Origin: Diphasiastrum complanatum
Taxonomy: Eukaryota; Streptophyta; Lycopodiopsida; Lycopodiales; Lycopodiaceae
NCBI GenBank assembly: GCA_029204225.1
Contig: CM055110.1
Coordinates: forward strand, 48,783,201-48,847,200
Direction: 5' to 3'
Length of the DNA: 64,000 nt
The notes beneath the pieces were generated by a model. That model did no database searches. It saw nothing but the letters and a program-made list of their open reading frames with translations, and was not told the DNA's origin. Each line of letters starts with the position of its first letter. The first letter of the stretch is position 1. Position numbers and translations under genes: made by a program. Of this stretch, positions 19,525-32,961 are shown piece by piece.

Positions 19525-21052
19525 TGGATGCATAGATTTTCTAGTTGATAGTTGCACTGGTGCTTACAGTTGCATCCATTTCGATCGCAAAAGTCGAAAT
19601 TCAGACAGTTCTTCAATGGTTAACAACCTTTCATTAATACAATCTTCTTCTGTTCATTTTGCTTGTATTCAAAAAGTTGGCACCTCGAGTTCAATCAGAA
19701 GAATTGGATACATACAATATGTAAGAAAATAAGGAGTTTGTTTCGTTGTAATCTTTTCGTTATTTCTATATGTCTAGAACACTAAAGGTAGCTTTTGATC
19801 CCAGTCTGTAGCATGTGCAACAATAATCTTATTAAGAATCTTGCATAAATTTCCATTTGCTCTTTTAGTTAATCCATTGGCTTTCGAATTATACGAGATT
19901 GTCTTTCTGTGCTTGATCAGAAAATATGTCGTCAGTAAACGAATTGTATCATTTAGAAAATGAGTATCACTATCACCAACTAATTCAAGAGGACACCCAT
20001 GATGTGTAATTATAAATTTGAATAGAAAAACAACGACAGTTTTCGCATCGTTTCGTTTTGTCGCTTCCGCTTCAACATTCTTCATTGCATAATCCGTTGT
20101 TACCAAAATATATCGACATTTTGTATGTCGAGTTACTAGCTTAATTGGTCCGAGAAGTCAATCCCCCATTTTTCAAGTGGTGCAAGTGGAATGATTGGCA
20201 TGGATTTGGTTGGTCTACCAGATCTCTGGCATGGATCACAAAATCGGATATAAATGGAAACATCCTTGAATATGGTAGGCCGCCAATACTTGGCGGTCAA
20301 AATCCTATTAACAATATTCTTTATAAAGCAAAATGTCCACCAGCGTCTTCAGAATGTAAGGCTTGAATAACCTTTGAATTTCTTCCACTTCAAGACACCT
20401 TCTTAGTTGATGATCTGCACCAAGCTTATACAGAACATTATTAATGCTAGTATAAGGTGCAACCTTGTATTGAAATATTGTTTTCTTCTCCAAATCATAT
20501 CCATCAAGATATATCTGATCTTTAAGATAAATAATAATATCAAAATATTTCGTAGAGGATATCTCGAATAAATTTTCATCTAGAAAGTCATCATTCAATG
20601 GTTTTTCAATTCTTCCCGTACTCAGGCGTGAAAGATAATCAGCATTAGTATGATACTTTCCTTGACGAAGCTCAACTTGATAATTGTAGCAAGAAAACCC
20701 ATCGAGCTATTCGTCCAGATAAATCAGGCTTATTAACTAAGTGTAATGATCAACATGGAATATAAAAGCATATCCCAGCAAATAATGCCGAAATTTCTTT
20801 ACAATAAAAATCATTCCAAGAGCTTCCCATTCTGTTGCCGAATAATTTTTTTTCCAAGGAGCTAAGTTGGTGACTTGCATAATATATGGGATGGTCTTTC
20901 TTCTGTTCATCCTTCTGACTCAGACAAACACCAATAGTGAATGTTGGCACATCAAGGCTTTAGGTGTATGGTTCACCTTGTGTTTTAAAAGATCAACCTT
21001 TCTAGTTATACCAAATCGTACATCATTGCATCATGTATACAGAACCCTCTAA
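19525..21052 (-). pseudogene. Gypsy G2 pol remnant (RNase H, integrase)
   Basis: On the minus strand, HPIYYASHQLSSLEKK (RNase H; 20,750-20,950) is followed by IFQYKVAPYTSINNVLYKLG and an integrase zinc-finger remnant (20,308-20,598). The integrase core comes next: TTDYAMKNVEAEATKRNDA, GDSDTHFLNDTI and KANGLTKRANG (19,774-20,106). The conserved SDRG and TERANG of element G have decayed to GDSD and TKRANG, so catalytic residues are lost. The sequence continues to 19,525, where the inversion separates it from its accessory region and LTR at 15,370-16,875. Confidence 0.85.
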
Positions 21053-23650
21053 ATCCGTCTAATAGTCCTTCAAAATGCCATTTTAAAATTTTCTTTCAAT
21101 ACTAATTGTCGCTCTTGATGGTAGATACCATTTAATGTGTTGTAATATAGTGAAGATGGCAAGCCTAAAGAAATTTGACACACCAATTTGATTATCTTCT
21201 TGTGGACTACTTGGTATCTCTATTAAATACTTGGATTACACTATGTCTATGCCATCTACTAATCTAGAGATGAATCAAGAAGATTTTGACTCCTAACTTA
21301 TTTTCTCTATCTATAATACTACTTTGATGTTGGCATGTTTGATTATTTTGATTTTGAATGTGTGAAGAGGGCCAACCTAACAAAGAAAGTTGAATTTTTA
21401 ATGCCATGTCATCATTGTTGATATCTATCAATTCTCGGATTTGATGAAAATGTATTATTGTTTCATCATGATTCTACCTTGATTTCTAAATGTGTGATCT
21501 TCTTGAACATTTTATATACATATCACCACTTTAATCTAAAAATCCATCTTGATTTAAATCATTATCATGTCATAAGATGTGATCCTACTCATATATATCT
21601 CATCACCATTATTCATATGTTCTATCAAACTTGGATAGTGACTAGACCATCTAACACTATCATCCATATTTGTAAAACCTCTTGAGAATATCTAAAGTAT
21701 CAGGACATACTACATATAAGTAACAATATAATGTACTATAAAGGTTGTTGGTCCACATAAATAGCAAAGAGGAGAAGAAACCTATCATTATAATGGTTTG
21801 TAAGAATTGTTTCTTTGAACTATTTCAAAATGCATACATCAAGATAGCAATCTGAATAGCCCGATCTGCTTAACTTTCAAGATATGCAAGAAGGAAATAA
21901 TATATTACAATAGTTGTCTTTGAAATTTAAGGCAATATTATGATAGCTTATACTAAACAATTACTTCTTGCAACTGATAGTTGCTCATTTTTTCCTAAAG
22001 TGTTATCACCCACTACTATTAAACTCGTGTACATACAAAATAGAGAACCTTATTATTTGCACAAAGCATTCAAGCTAGAGATATTTCAGCTTCAATAGGC
22101 CAAAGCTACGTCTTGGATTTTACAATCATTGATGTTAAGCCAAAATCCAAAAACTAATCATATATCAAACAACACTAGCAATAGGCTTTGGTTACTGATA
22201 AAAGTGAGACTCAGAGACATGGTCCAAACAACCCATAGTACATAATGTGTCAAGGGTTGAAAGGGGACTCACACGCTTGTCCAAACATCCCAAAGTTGGT
22301 AATGTATGCCAAGGGATTGTAAGGGAGACTTGAACGTCAGTCAACGTCTAGTAAAGAAGGGGGCTTGATTATCAAACCCAACTCTCTTGGCATAGAACAA
22401 CTCGAACAGAAGATGCTCAATCACTAGATCAGACTCCCATTTGGCATAGATTCCTTTAGTAACATGGTTAATTCTCAATCCAATACAAGATCGTCTCTGT
22501 GATGATACCATTTTCAGTTCTTTCATTTTTAAGTTTGACTGATCATCCTAATGAGGTGTATTCAATGTAAAGCATCTTGAAATTCCAATATTAGATTGAG
22601 AAAGTTGCTTATGATTATAGCATGCCAAGTTCCTAGAATGTCTGAGAAAAGAATACATTGCAACCAACCTATGCAAACGGACTATGTCGCTATTCTGCAT
22701 TTTTACCAAACTATCTTGTTCCAAATTTCCTTGGGCACTAGACATATTGGTCCCTATGAAAGAGTTAAAAGTATTTGCTACCTCATCTAATCATTTGTCA
22801 CCATAATAAGTAGGTTATAGTCACACTGACTCCGAGCATACATATGGTATCAAACAACACCTTAGTCTATCATGAACCTAGAAATTTTATACAACTATCA
22901 AGGCAAAGCAGTGTTTCCAACCTTTTCAGATTGGGCCTTTTCAAAACTATATGAATCGGCATAAAGTGTGGTTCAGAACCAGGTCCATTCCACAGGAATT
23001 GACAAGACAAAAATTTGCAAAATTTGAGAAATAATTCTAAAAAATTTCTAATGCAGTATCTGTAATGTCGACAATGTTTGTAAATCTTATAGATGTTTGA
23101 TTGCTACTGAAAAGATACATTTGAAAGTTCATAGTTGCTTGTAGAAAGCTAAAGCCTGAAACCAAATTAGTGTTCACAGAATCAAAAGTGCACATGACAA
23201 AGTTGAATGGGAAACAGGAAGACAAAGAAGAACTCTCTTTCAAAAGCCAGAAAGGTAAAAGAAGCTACTAATTCTACTTCAGTTACCAAAACCTCAGCTC
23301 GTTGCAAGTGATCCATATACAGGATAAAGGGTATCCACATTTTTTGTGAAGCAGCACTAGACTACATTTCATGCAGTAAATGCACTAATGAAACGCTTCA
23401 TATATTCAGGAGCGATTTACAATTTAAACAAAAAGCTCTTGGGCAAGTCATGTGTGTACATGGCTAAAAAGAGTCGTTCATAGTAATTTCCACCAAACTT
23501 TAAAAGCCTCCTGCTTAGAGGTGAATCCTGAAGCAATCTATACAGTTCAAAGCAATGAAGGGAAAGAACATAGAGAGCTTCCCCTCTAGTCTTAAATAGG
23601 GATGACTCAATAAGGGATGAAGCAGTTCATGGCATGAGCAAGAATTGAAT
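21053..23650. other. No gene recognised
   Basis: AT-rich DNA with only short frames on both strands (61-75 codons) and no recognisable motifs, splice-supported exons, LTR ends or RNA genes. It may be original host sequence between the two unit copies, including the downstream region of the BTB gene. Confidence 0.4.
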
Positions 23651-24012
23651 TCAAACCATGTCCACAGTCTATCTAAAAAAGAAAAAATTTAAATCGACAA
23701 AATTGGGCAACATCACTAAGGCAATCCTACTCGAGGCCTCAGCCCTCCAGCGAAGAACTTTGACACGAGAGAGTGAAAATATTTATCCTCCTCCGTTTGA
23801 TAAAACTTTATTTCCTGCTCAGTTAGATCTCTCCCTGTTGATCCATCCTCGATCACACCTGAAAACATCATATATTTTGTCATGTGAATATTATCAACAA
23901 ACAAAGTGGCTTCAACGAAACAGAGTGGAAAACATAACACTTCAATCAACGGCATGTATTAAGAAAAAAAAGGTGCTGAAGAGGATGGTTTCACGCACTT
24001 GGAATGGATTCT

Positions 24013-25140
24013 CTAGTATCCCTCAATCTTTTTCTTACCTGGCAATCGTTGCACAAGTCCTTCAAAAAGTTCTGTTATCAAATGAGCATGTTTCTCATTG
24101 TAGCTTTTGTATCCTTCAAATGTCGATACCTCCTTTAAAGATTTAATAACTGTACTGAGCATATTTTGACTTAAAAAATCCTTCGTCAAAACCAGACCGA
24201 GTACACTTTCTCTCATTATTCTTGAATCAAATTTGCAAGCAAGTTCCAACACATTGCAAACATTTTCCCCAGTAACATGTTTTGCGAAATATTCTTCACA
24301 AGTAATTTTCAAGGGCTTTACGTTGTATTTCTCTGCAGGTTCTTCAATTTTTAATATCCCATCAGAGTTTTCCTTCACATGAGAGGCGAACATGGCTTTG
24401 AACACAGTTGATTTATTCACCTGAAAATGGCATGAGTTACAACATGTAGCATAAGCAGAAAAGAAGTAATAATCTTTTATGAGATTAAATGCTAACACCA
24501 CAGATGAAGCTGTTTATCATGGACCATAATTGATTAACTTCCCATACATCATTCTTTACAAGCTCATGGAATTGGAAAAGCAAATGTTTTTTTTTTCAGC
24601 AAACAGTTTGTTGATAAACCTGGTGTGAACCGATTGAAAGTTCAAACTGTAATTCAATGCAACGTTGGGCTAGTAAAGTGTTCCTCCAACTCAAAAACAT
24701 TGAGATAACAAACATTCTGTTGCCATGACAACCTCACAACTAACTACATGCGAAAATGCGATTCGAGCTATAAATGTCGACGCAAGCACGTACCAGGATA
24801 GCCTTGTGAGCATGAACGCATTTGCCGTCAGAAGTGTGGAAAGCGACATCGGCATGAGCTTGTACATGGTGGAGGGATCCCAGCTACGCAGGAACTTAAG
24901 CTGCTCCTCTTTTTCCTGCAGCGTGTTATGCATCCGGCCACGAAACACCTCATGGCAGCTCTCGCAATTGGCGTCTTCGATGTAAGCCTTCTGCTTCACA
25001 AGGCACAGCAGCACCTCTGACAAGTCACGGCGCCATGCTTCAACACCACCTTCGCCATATCTATCGATCGATCGAACGTCTTTGCTATTATTAATAAGCT
25101 TCTTCGCCAAAAGCACGATCCAACACAGGAATAGCGCCAT
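24013..25140 (-). pseudogene. BTB/POZ-domain gene, damaged
   Basis: Exon 1 runs from ATG 25,140 to 24,794 and exon 2 from 24,420 to 24,013, with a GTACGTG donor and a TTTTCAG acceptor. Exon 1 opens with a hydrophobic stretch, then CESCHEVFRGRM (CxxC) and a short coiled coil. The BTB start ADVAFHTSDGKCVHAHKAIL (24,794-24,853) is in another frame from the upstream ORF, so a small frame change lies near 24,860. Exon 2 continues NKSTVFKAMFASHVKEN, then jumps from ILKIEEP to AEKYNVKPLK, missing about 40 residues of the BTB core, and ends with BACK-like helices. Such proteins are usually substrate adaptors for CUL3 ubiquitin ligases. With both lesions it is probably non-functional. It looks like the only host-type gene here. 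Confidence 0.75.
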
Positions 25141-26440
25141 AATTTATAGGGCCATCTCATGGCCACCTGGTTGAAAGACCAAAATCCAAGAGTCCATAAA
25201 AAATAATATTAAATATATGTATATACATTAAAAAAACGAAAATCATAATAAAGCAAAATTAAGTATATTATGAGATGAATAATCGAAAGAGATGATATAT
25301 AAAGCAAAATTAAATATAGTATCTCTTGGTAGATACTATGATATGCAATCTTTGCGTTATGTGGGGCATTGGAATTGTTAAAAACATTAATTAAATATGT
25401 TAACAACAAAGATTGCATTTGAAAACATTAAACAAAAAAATTCATCTTAATGCTTAAACTCATCTAAGAGTGACATGTCAACTTTTAACAAATCATTGCA
25501 ATAGCTTTGCTGCTATCGTGACATAGCTAAAAATGAAAGTATTGAGTTAAATGCCACCTCAAACTTTGTGTAACAAACTTTGTGTGCTATACGTTGCAAA
25601 GCACTCTCATGCTCACACTTCACATAGGGTGTAAAGAGATGAATATTTAGGCATACATATCCCTCAAGGCACATAGTGCAAGAAGGTGACATTTAGCTCC
25701 ACTCTAAATGTAGTGTATAAATCATGTAAAGAAAAGTAGATTATTCCAATGAAATGATTTTGAAATCTTACATGGAAATCAAACAAATGAGTAGTATCAA
25801 TAATAAACAATATGTTTGAAATATTCTATTGTGCAAAGAGATCAATGTTATACATGAAAATAAATCTAATAAAATATGTGGATGTACTTTGCTATTTTTA
25901 ATGATTCTAATGGGTCAAAATACAACAACTCATTGGGCTTGTATTACAAAACAACTTGTACACAATGAACCTAAAGTCCAAAAAAAGAAACATATCTTTG
26001 TGGGTGCACATACATGAGATCATTTATCTTGGCATAACAACAGAATGTATTTACCTAGCCAAACTTTTGGCAACAAATTTGTATGGAAGTTCCACACCCA
26101 AAACCTTTTGATGCGAATTCCATCAAAGAATATGAGGTTAGCATAGAAAAATATATATGTCGTGGAAGTCCCCATGCCAACTTGTTTTTTGCATTACAAA
26201 TCACTAAAAAGATAGAAAAAACCAATGTAAAATCTCCACACATTCCACACAACAGACATTAATAATTACTACTTTTGCTGACATTTAGTTGGCATGGCAA
26301 TTCATGGGTGGATCTTTGGATGGATAATGTTGCCACAAAAAGTCTCTTTCACTTATTGCTATTATTCATATCGAAATCCTAAAAGAACCCTAACCTTAAA
26401 AGACCCTAAATCCAATAAAAATTTTGTCCCTCCTCTCTCA
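25141..26440. other. No gene recognised
   Basis: Very AT-rich to about 25,440, then ordinary AT-rich sequence with only short frames. The BTB gene promoter should lie in the first few hundred bases, but no clear TATA box can be assigned. Nothing else is seen. Confidence 0.4.
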
Positions 26441-26452
26441 CTACTCGTCCTC

Positions 26453-26567
<115 letters not shown>

Positions 26568-26934
26568 CTTCTCTGCCTCACATCTCTCTCTGCGCTCTCA
26601 GAAATCGTCGTTTGTCTCTCTACCCCTCTCTTTGCCTCTCTCCTCTAACTCGCATCTCTCCCTCTCACTCACCTCGTCCTCAAGATCCTCTCATTCCCAT
26701 CGTCCTCCTCATTTGCGTCCTCGTGGTAGTGCTCTCTCTCTCTCTTACACACACATTCATGAATGAATTGCACATACAAGCAAGAATACAAGACATTTTT
26801 CTTCGAAGAACAATCTTTCAAGTCTCAGCTCTCAATCCTCACAGTGACCATGAGAGAACCATCCATCTAAATTCATTTGAGCAAAATAGTCATCCAAGCC
26901 GCAAAGGACTACATGTACAACTCCACGATTCCAG

Positions 26935-27693
26935 TATGTAACGAAGTCTGGTATGGTACAAGCCATTGCATACATAAGAGATTCTATTATCGAATGATAT
27001 GGATACTCATGGATCTGCTCCTTCTCTTCAACTGTATGAGGACATTGGTCCTTTGAAAATTTGTGAGCTAATTTGCAATTCATTAGATTATATATGATCA
27101 ACATATTGTGAATGTATCTTTCTTGAGTACTGTAAATTAACTTTGTTTTTCTGTCTCTTTGGATTTGAATACCTAGACAGTAATGAGCTTCGTTCAGATC
27201 GGTCATGAATATTGATTTTGGATCATCATTGGCGTTAGATGATGCTCTTGTTGATGATGACCCCTTGCATGATATAATCATCGATGATCGTACTGATAGC
27301 TGCCATCTATTGCAAGAGATTCTTAAACTAATTAATGTGATTCTGAAGTGAATCACCATTGGACATCTTGAGTGTGAAAAAAAATTTTCTCCTTAGATGC
27401 AACTTGAAAGTCACGTCCCTCACATCATATAGTGAGCTCAAGATGTCCCATACTTCTTTCAAAGTTTGAGTTTCATATATGTGGCCAATCTGAGTCTTTG
27501 ATATATTGAGAATAATAAGCATGAAAACTTTACCATCCTTCAATTTTCACTTTGAGTCGGTTGTGTTGACTTCAAGCTTCACTTCGATACCTGTGACAAC
27601 ATCCCAAAACTTGTTGGTAATTAGCAAATGCACATCATAAATTTCATTTAGATTTCTATATATGATATTGATTGTTGTTTTGAAATCCGACAT
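26935..27693 (-). pseudogene. Deleted copia element: gag joined to reverse-transcriptase end
   Basis: The minus strand from 27,693 reads the copia gag start (MSDFKTTINIIYRNLNEIYD, FWDVVTGIEVKLEV, ETQTLKEVWDILSSLYDVRD). Shortly after, the RT end follows: MTDLNEAHYCLGIQIQRDR and IIESLMYAMACTIPDFVTY, the usual 'sLMYam..TRPD' block. Protease, integrase and most of RT are missing, so this is an internal deletion derivative. Its first codons (27,627-27,693) lie inside the duplicated unit. Confidence 0.8.
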
Positions 27694-28020
27694 TGTGGTA
27701 ACATACGATATTGCTTTAAACAAAATGAAAATTATGAATGACATTTAATTTCTTACTATGTTAGATAACGTATTCCAATAATAAAACAAATTGAAACAAC
27801 ACAAACTCACCGGTAAACTCACTCGAAGCTTAAGTGCAAACGTGCAATTGCTCGCTCTTTAAATGCTTGCTCTTTTTTTTCTGAATATTTTTGTCACATG
27901 CACAAGCAATTGAAAAATAACACTATATTACACAATTGAACCATTATTATAAGCAATTTCAGACATCAATTACCATCAAACACTATCTAGTCATCTACTA
28001 CTCTAAATCTTAATCAAAAC

Positions 28021-28036
28021 AATCACTCTCTCTCGA

Positions 28037-28100
<64 letters not shown>

Positions 28101-28199
28101 TATAAATCTAATATAAATTTTCTATCAAACACTATTTATTTATCTATCACTCTTAATACCCTAAACTAATGCATAATACAAAACACACACACACACACA

Positions 28200-28272
<73 letters not shown>
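28021..28272. repeat. CT and CA microsatellites of copy 2
   Basis: CT run at about 28,021-28,064, CA run to about 28,100, then AC at 28,183-28,201 and CT at 28,203-28,272. Lengths and composition differ from copy 1 (4,649-4,900), unlike the flanking sequence. Confidence 0.95.
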
Positions 28273-28276
<4 letters not shown>

Positions 28277-28895
28277 TTATTTTAAATTCAAAATGCAAAA
28301 CACAATACATACTCACCTCCTCCCTCCCACCTCTCTCTCTCTCTCTCATCTTAAATTTTAAATCAATGCAAACTGTTAAACACAAAAAAACACACACACA
28401 CACATTAGAGGAATGCCATGTAGGATATAGAAAATTATCAAATTAAAAAAAATATTGTTTATTTGCTTGCCCACACCACTCCCAAGGCCTCCCCAACTCG
28501 CAATGATCTAACCACAGTGTCTATAGTCACAGTTAAGAACTGTTAACAGTTCGCAGTATCACTTGACTAAATTCAAAAATATTCTTTCCATTGGTTACGA
28601 AAAGGGCAATACTTTCACTGGATCTAAAATATGACCGCCATCCCCAAATTTGAATCAAGAAAAATTGCAAAATGTTTACATATGCATTCCTTCCACGATA
28701 ATGGAAATATGAGCGCCAACTACCTATTGGAATGAAAAAATGAGCGCCATTTCCAAATTTGAATCAAGCATACAAGCATGGAGATTGGATTGATCGTACA
28801 TAGTATATAATATAATTAAAGATGAGTATTTTGTTTTGTTTCATAGAATCTGGTCATAGTACTTTGATGCAACTAACTACTCTATTATTTTTTTA

Positions 28896-30189
28896 ATGAT
28901 GACATTGTATCATCTACATGTGGATATCCCTATTGATTTTTCACCTTTGCAAAGAAGAGGAGGCAAAGGAATTCAAATATCTGCTGAGGATCGTTCTCGT
29001 TACAAGGCAGAAAAAAAAAAACTTGGATTTGTAGATAGATGGAACATTATATCCACAAGATTCAAGCACTTTGACACATCCCACATTCTCTTCAATAACT
29101 CATTTAGTTACATGGATATGCAATGGGCATAGTGGATTACTAGGGTATTGTGAAAGATTGCAGAACCATGGAAAACAACTTTATATGAAAAAATTTCACT
29201 TTTTAGAAGGTGAGTTAATTCAGATATCCTCTTATTGTCAGAATAGAGATTGTCATCTCAAAAGACGTTAGAAGAAAATGAACAACTTAAAAAACATGAT
29301 GAATCATTACAGAAGATAACAATCAATATCAAATCAGAACTAGAGCAAATGCAATCAGTCTTACAGTCGATTCGTATTGAAAACTTACAATTACTGAAGG
29401 ATGTGGATTTGGCAAAGAAGAAGGTTGAAAGTAAAAAGCAAAAGCGACAAAGTTGCAAGGATATTCAAACGCTTTCAAAAGAAGGTTATCGAAATAGAAG
29501 GATCCGTGCATTCAAGTAAGCATATTTTGATTTTTGTAAGTTTTTCAATGAATTTCAGATTTAATTTCAGCTATGGTGATATTCTGTTAACTATTTGTTT
29601 TTTTTGCAGATCTGCATTAGTAGCTCCTCGGAATATTAAAGACAATGCTTCACTAGGAATGTCATTGGGCACAATATTGACTTGCAAATCCACTGAGCGT
29701 ATAATGATGAACAATAGGATTTCAAATGTAAAGTGTAAAATAGCAGAGTCTTTGATGGTGGACATTCAAAAAATTTTAGATAAGACTATAGTTCAGGGTG
29801 CTTGTGATTTTGCAAGTATTAGTAGGGAAGCATATGCAACAATATTTAAACTAATTAGAGAAGCTTTTAAGCAAGTTCAAATTAGAAAAGTCCCAATCCC
29901 TAGGGCATATCACTTGAAAAAAGAGAGGGATACATTAAACATAGGTATGCATAAGATCACTAGAACTCCATTTCATATTGAGGAGGTGTATGAAATTGAT
30001 GGAAGATCAATATTCTATAATTCATCAAACAATTTATTTGTTGATCTAAATTACTTGCTGAGATACATCGTCACATTCTATGATATAACCTATGAAAAGG
30101 TGAATTGCAAAATAATCATTTGTGCGCACGTAGGTATTGTTGCAAGCAGACGAACAACAATGCGAGCGCACAAGAGTGATATGCCATGA
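28896..30189 (+). pseudogene. Gene A, copy 2: truncated transposase-like gene
   Basis: ATG at 28,896 (MMTLYHLHVDIPIDF). Exons run to about 29,208, about 29,251-29,518 (coiled coil) and 29,611 onwards, with the same splice sites as copy 1. A stop (TAG in place of TGG) lies near 29,031. From 29,611 the frame is open to 30,189 and carries LVAPRNIKDNASLGMSLGTI and YEIDGRSIFYNSSNN. It lacks the two one-base losses of copy 1, so it shows the older frame. At 30,120 the reading jumps into promoter sequence because of the 2,179-bp deletion, giving a meaningless tail. The catalytic-type half is gone. Confidence 0.6.
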
Positions 30190-30840
30190 ATTTCGAGAAC
30201 GAAAAATGTAAAAAATTAATCGGTTTTTGTGTCCTTTATACTAAATTTTTGCATGTGTGGTCAACGGACAAAGGACACGTGTCTACTTTCAATTGGACTA
30301 CAGGCACTGGCACGTGTGACGTGACACCTGGACACGTGTGAAATGACACTTGGATGCATGTCACATGTTCATTCGTTTGTTCAAAAACACGTGTCGCTCT
30401 CGCATTTGCTCATTCAAATCCCACACGTGTAATGTGATAGGGTGACATGTGTCGCTCTCGCATTTGTCCGTACAACTCCCACACATGTGATAGGACGTTC
30501 TTTCGCACGTGTGAACCGCGATATAAAATCACAAACTTCGATGAATTTTTTTCACTTTTTTTTTCGCTGTACATATCGCACTTGTGCGCGTCCTTCATAA
30601 TCGATAATCCTCCTATCGCCTTCCATGTGCACATGTCCGATACATCTGCCTACGTGTCTCCCCGTATCGCACTTGTGCATCTTTCTTCAAAACTAATCGC
30701 TCTCTCTTATATTCGGCTCGCACAGGTCCGATATACCGTACATTCTGTCCGTACATATCGGTCCTCTGCGAGGTCTTTATCATTCCTCCCTGCTCATCCT
30801 AACCGTCACGAACAAGTTTGCTATCCCATAGTACACGTCC
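30121..30840 (+). promoter_or_regulatory. Gene C promoter, copy 2 (left array cut by deletion)
   Basis: It keeps the tail of one motif (TTGTGCGCAC at 30,119), its inverted partner near 30,165, the G-box-like cluster and the complete right array: TATCGCACTTGTGCGC near 30,575, then inverted, direct and inverted copies to about 30,735. The TATAAAA box is kept at 30,522-30,528. Conservation of the right array despite loss of gene B fits a role in gene C expression or element mobility. Confidence 0.55.
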
Positions 30841-31305
30841 ATGGATAGTAGAAAGCAGACAAGGAGGGACTTCTTCTCTCCTGGTTCATCCTCAGCCCCT
30901 GCAGTTGCCATTACACCACCCGCTAGACCTAGAACGCGCAACCGCAGTAGGTGGCTCTCTGAGATACGCAAGTATCAGAGATCAACAGCTTTGTTGATCC
31001 CAAGAGCTCCATTCTACCGTGCTGTCCAAAACATAACAAGAAATGATCTTGGACAACTAGTTAGATTCATACTCAGTGTTCTTTAGTGCCTTCAAGAGGC
31101 TGTTGACGATTACATTAGCCTTTTTTTGGAGGATTCTTTTTTGCTTGCAATCCATTCCAAGAGAGTCACCATAATGCCCAAGGATTTTCAGCTCCTGATG
31201 AGAATGAGGGATAGGTATTGTAGGTTACACGTATCTCAGTCTGCTACTCCTAGACCAACTCCTCTAGATAGGAATGATCTTCTTATGAAGTGTCCTAGGA
31301 AGTAG
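30841..31305 (+). pseudogene. Gene C part 1, copy 2: histone H3-fold, CENH3-like protein
   Basis: Same 154-codon frame as copy 1. Here the arginine position is CAA (open), but a CAG has become TAG at 31,084-31,086, in alpha 2 of the fold. Other segments are intact, for example EIRKYQRSTALLIPRAPF and [13 protein letters not shown]. Interestingly EIRKYQRST is closer to canonical H3 (EIR.YQKST) than copy 1 (EIRNYQ). Because the two copies are broken at different codons, their common ancestor could encode the whole histone fold, apart from the shared TAG at the end. Confidence 0.85.
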
Positions 31306-31323
31306 ACAGCCCCCAAGAGAGCT

Positions 31324-32598
31324 TTGAAGAAAGTAAGGAGGGTAGACACCATAGATTCTGTGAAGTCTAACCCGAAATCCATTGTAGATAATGCTGCTGT
31401 TGATAATGTTGTAGATATAGCTACATCTGTTTTGGCTACCCCTTTAATTCCTGTAGATACTACACATCCACCTCCTCCTCCTCTTCCAAATTTTTATACA
31501 TATATAGATTCGGATAATTATCTTAAGTTTGAGAAAGACATATCCGATGCTATAGATATAATTGGTACTCCTTCTTTTTTTAGACTAGATGAACTTGATT
31601 TTAGTATTAATTTTAGAGTTCTAGATTGCTTGGATCTCAAAGACAAACGGGCTTCTATCAGTGACCCTGTGATAGAGTCCGGGCTTACACTCTTGCAATA
31701 TGACATTGCAAGATATTCATCCAATGAGTTTCTAGTGCTGAGTAACTTTCTGCTTTAGGCCTTCAAGGAGAATAATGACACATTGTCAAAGTGTCTAACA
31801 AGTGGATTCACACCAGCAACAAAGTATCTGCTCATCCCTTATCATACGAAGTAAGATATATTAAATGCTTCTTGTTGTTTTATGCATTAACATTGGCATT
31901 TTCAATAGAAATAGTTCTCAAAATTGCAACTAAAGAAATTTCAATCTTATTTTGCAGTGACCACTGGAGTTTAAACCTGCTCTCTATTAAGAGATCTGTA
32001 GATAATATTATTAAAGATTTTTGTGTCAAGATGAATTCGACGAGAAATACGCATAAGGATGTAAATATATACCTTCCATATCTAAGTAAATATATTCCTA
32101 CAGATGTTTCTCATTCCGTGGACTGGCAGATCGTCAGTTTGGAGGTAAACTCTGTCTTTCTTAATAGCATTTTAAAATCAGTATTCTAATGTAATTGTTT
32201 CATTCTAATTCATTTTGTTTCATAATTGATTTCTTGTGTGCTGAATTATTTTGCAGTCACTCCAGCAAAATGATTCATTCAACTGTGGGTGGTACACATT
32301 ATACAATGCAAAGTTATTTTTTGAGTGGTTCAACCTTCAACAAGATGTTGATATTTCTAAGGTAATAAATTCTGTTTATTTTTATTTTGGAATCATGATT
32401 AGTTTTATATTTTGTTGACGTTTTTGGCCATTACTAATACATGAATGTTCTATTTTACAGTTTACACTTCCTGAGTACACATCAAGCCAAGTGTACAGAT
32501 TTAGACAAGAAATTATCCTGAGTATACTGGCTAGGGCAAGGCTTCAGCCTCCCGTTATTGATGATGTTGCAAAGGATGATGTAGTTATACTAAATTAA
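31324..32598 (+). pseudogene. Gene C part 2, copy 2: Ulp1/C48-type cysteine protease
   Basis: Exons are to 31,850, then 31,958-32,144, 32,257-32,361 and 32,461-32,598, with all splice sites conserved. The protease core is uninterrupted here: DHWSLNLLSIKRSV (His block) and QQNDSFNCGWYTLYNAKLFF (Gln/Cys block). One TAG at 31,756-31,758 (CAG in copy 1) lies in the linker exon before the catalytic region. As in copy 1, a TAG separates it from the in-frame histone part. The family cleaves SUMO or ubiquitin-like proteins; no substrate can be inferred. Confidence 0.75.
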
Positions 32599-32961
32599 GA
32601 TCAAAACATATATAGATAGCGTAGAACAAAAATACATGTATAGAATTCATAAAAAAATATACATTGATATATCAAATGCTGCTCCAGTTTATGAATTTGG
32701 GAGCACAAAATACATGTACTGATGCCCAACTTGGGCTTTCAATTATTGAATGAAAGAGTGTATACACAGATTTTTACTAAAGTTTATTTGAAACTATTGT
32801 TCTCCCACAATGGTCATTATTGTAGGTAGATCTTTGCAGCATCAGCTCTTGTCTTTTTTGCATCTGTGACATGGCAAATATTAGTGAATGTGCAATTATA
32901 AATGATACATTTTCTATTAATTTGTTCTATTTTGAAATGGCAATAAACATAAAGTACTTAC
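32599..32961. other. Space between convergent genes C and D, copy 2
   Basis: AT-rich; equivalent to 11,432-11,798. It likely carries both 3' ends and the unplaced last exon of D. No separate gene is seen. Confidence 0.35.
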
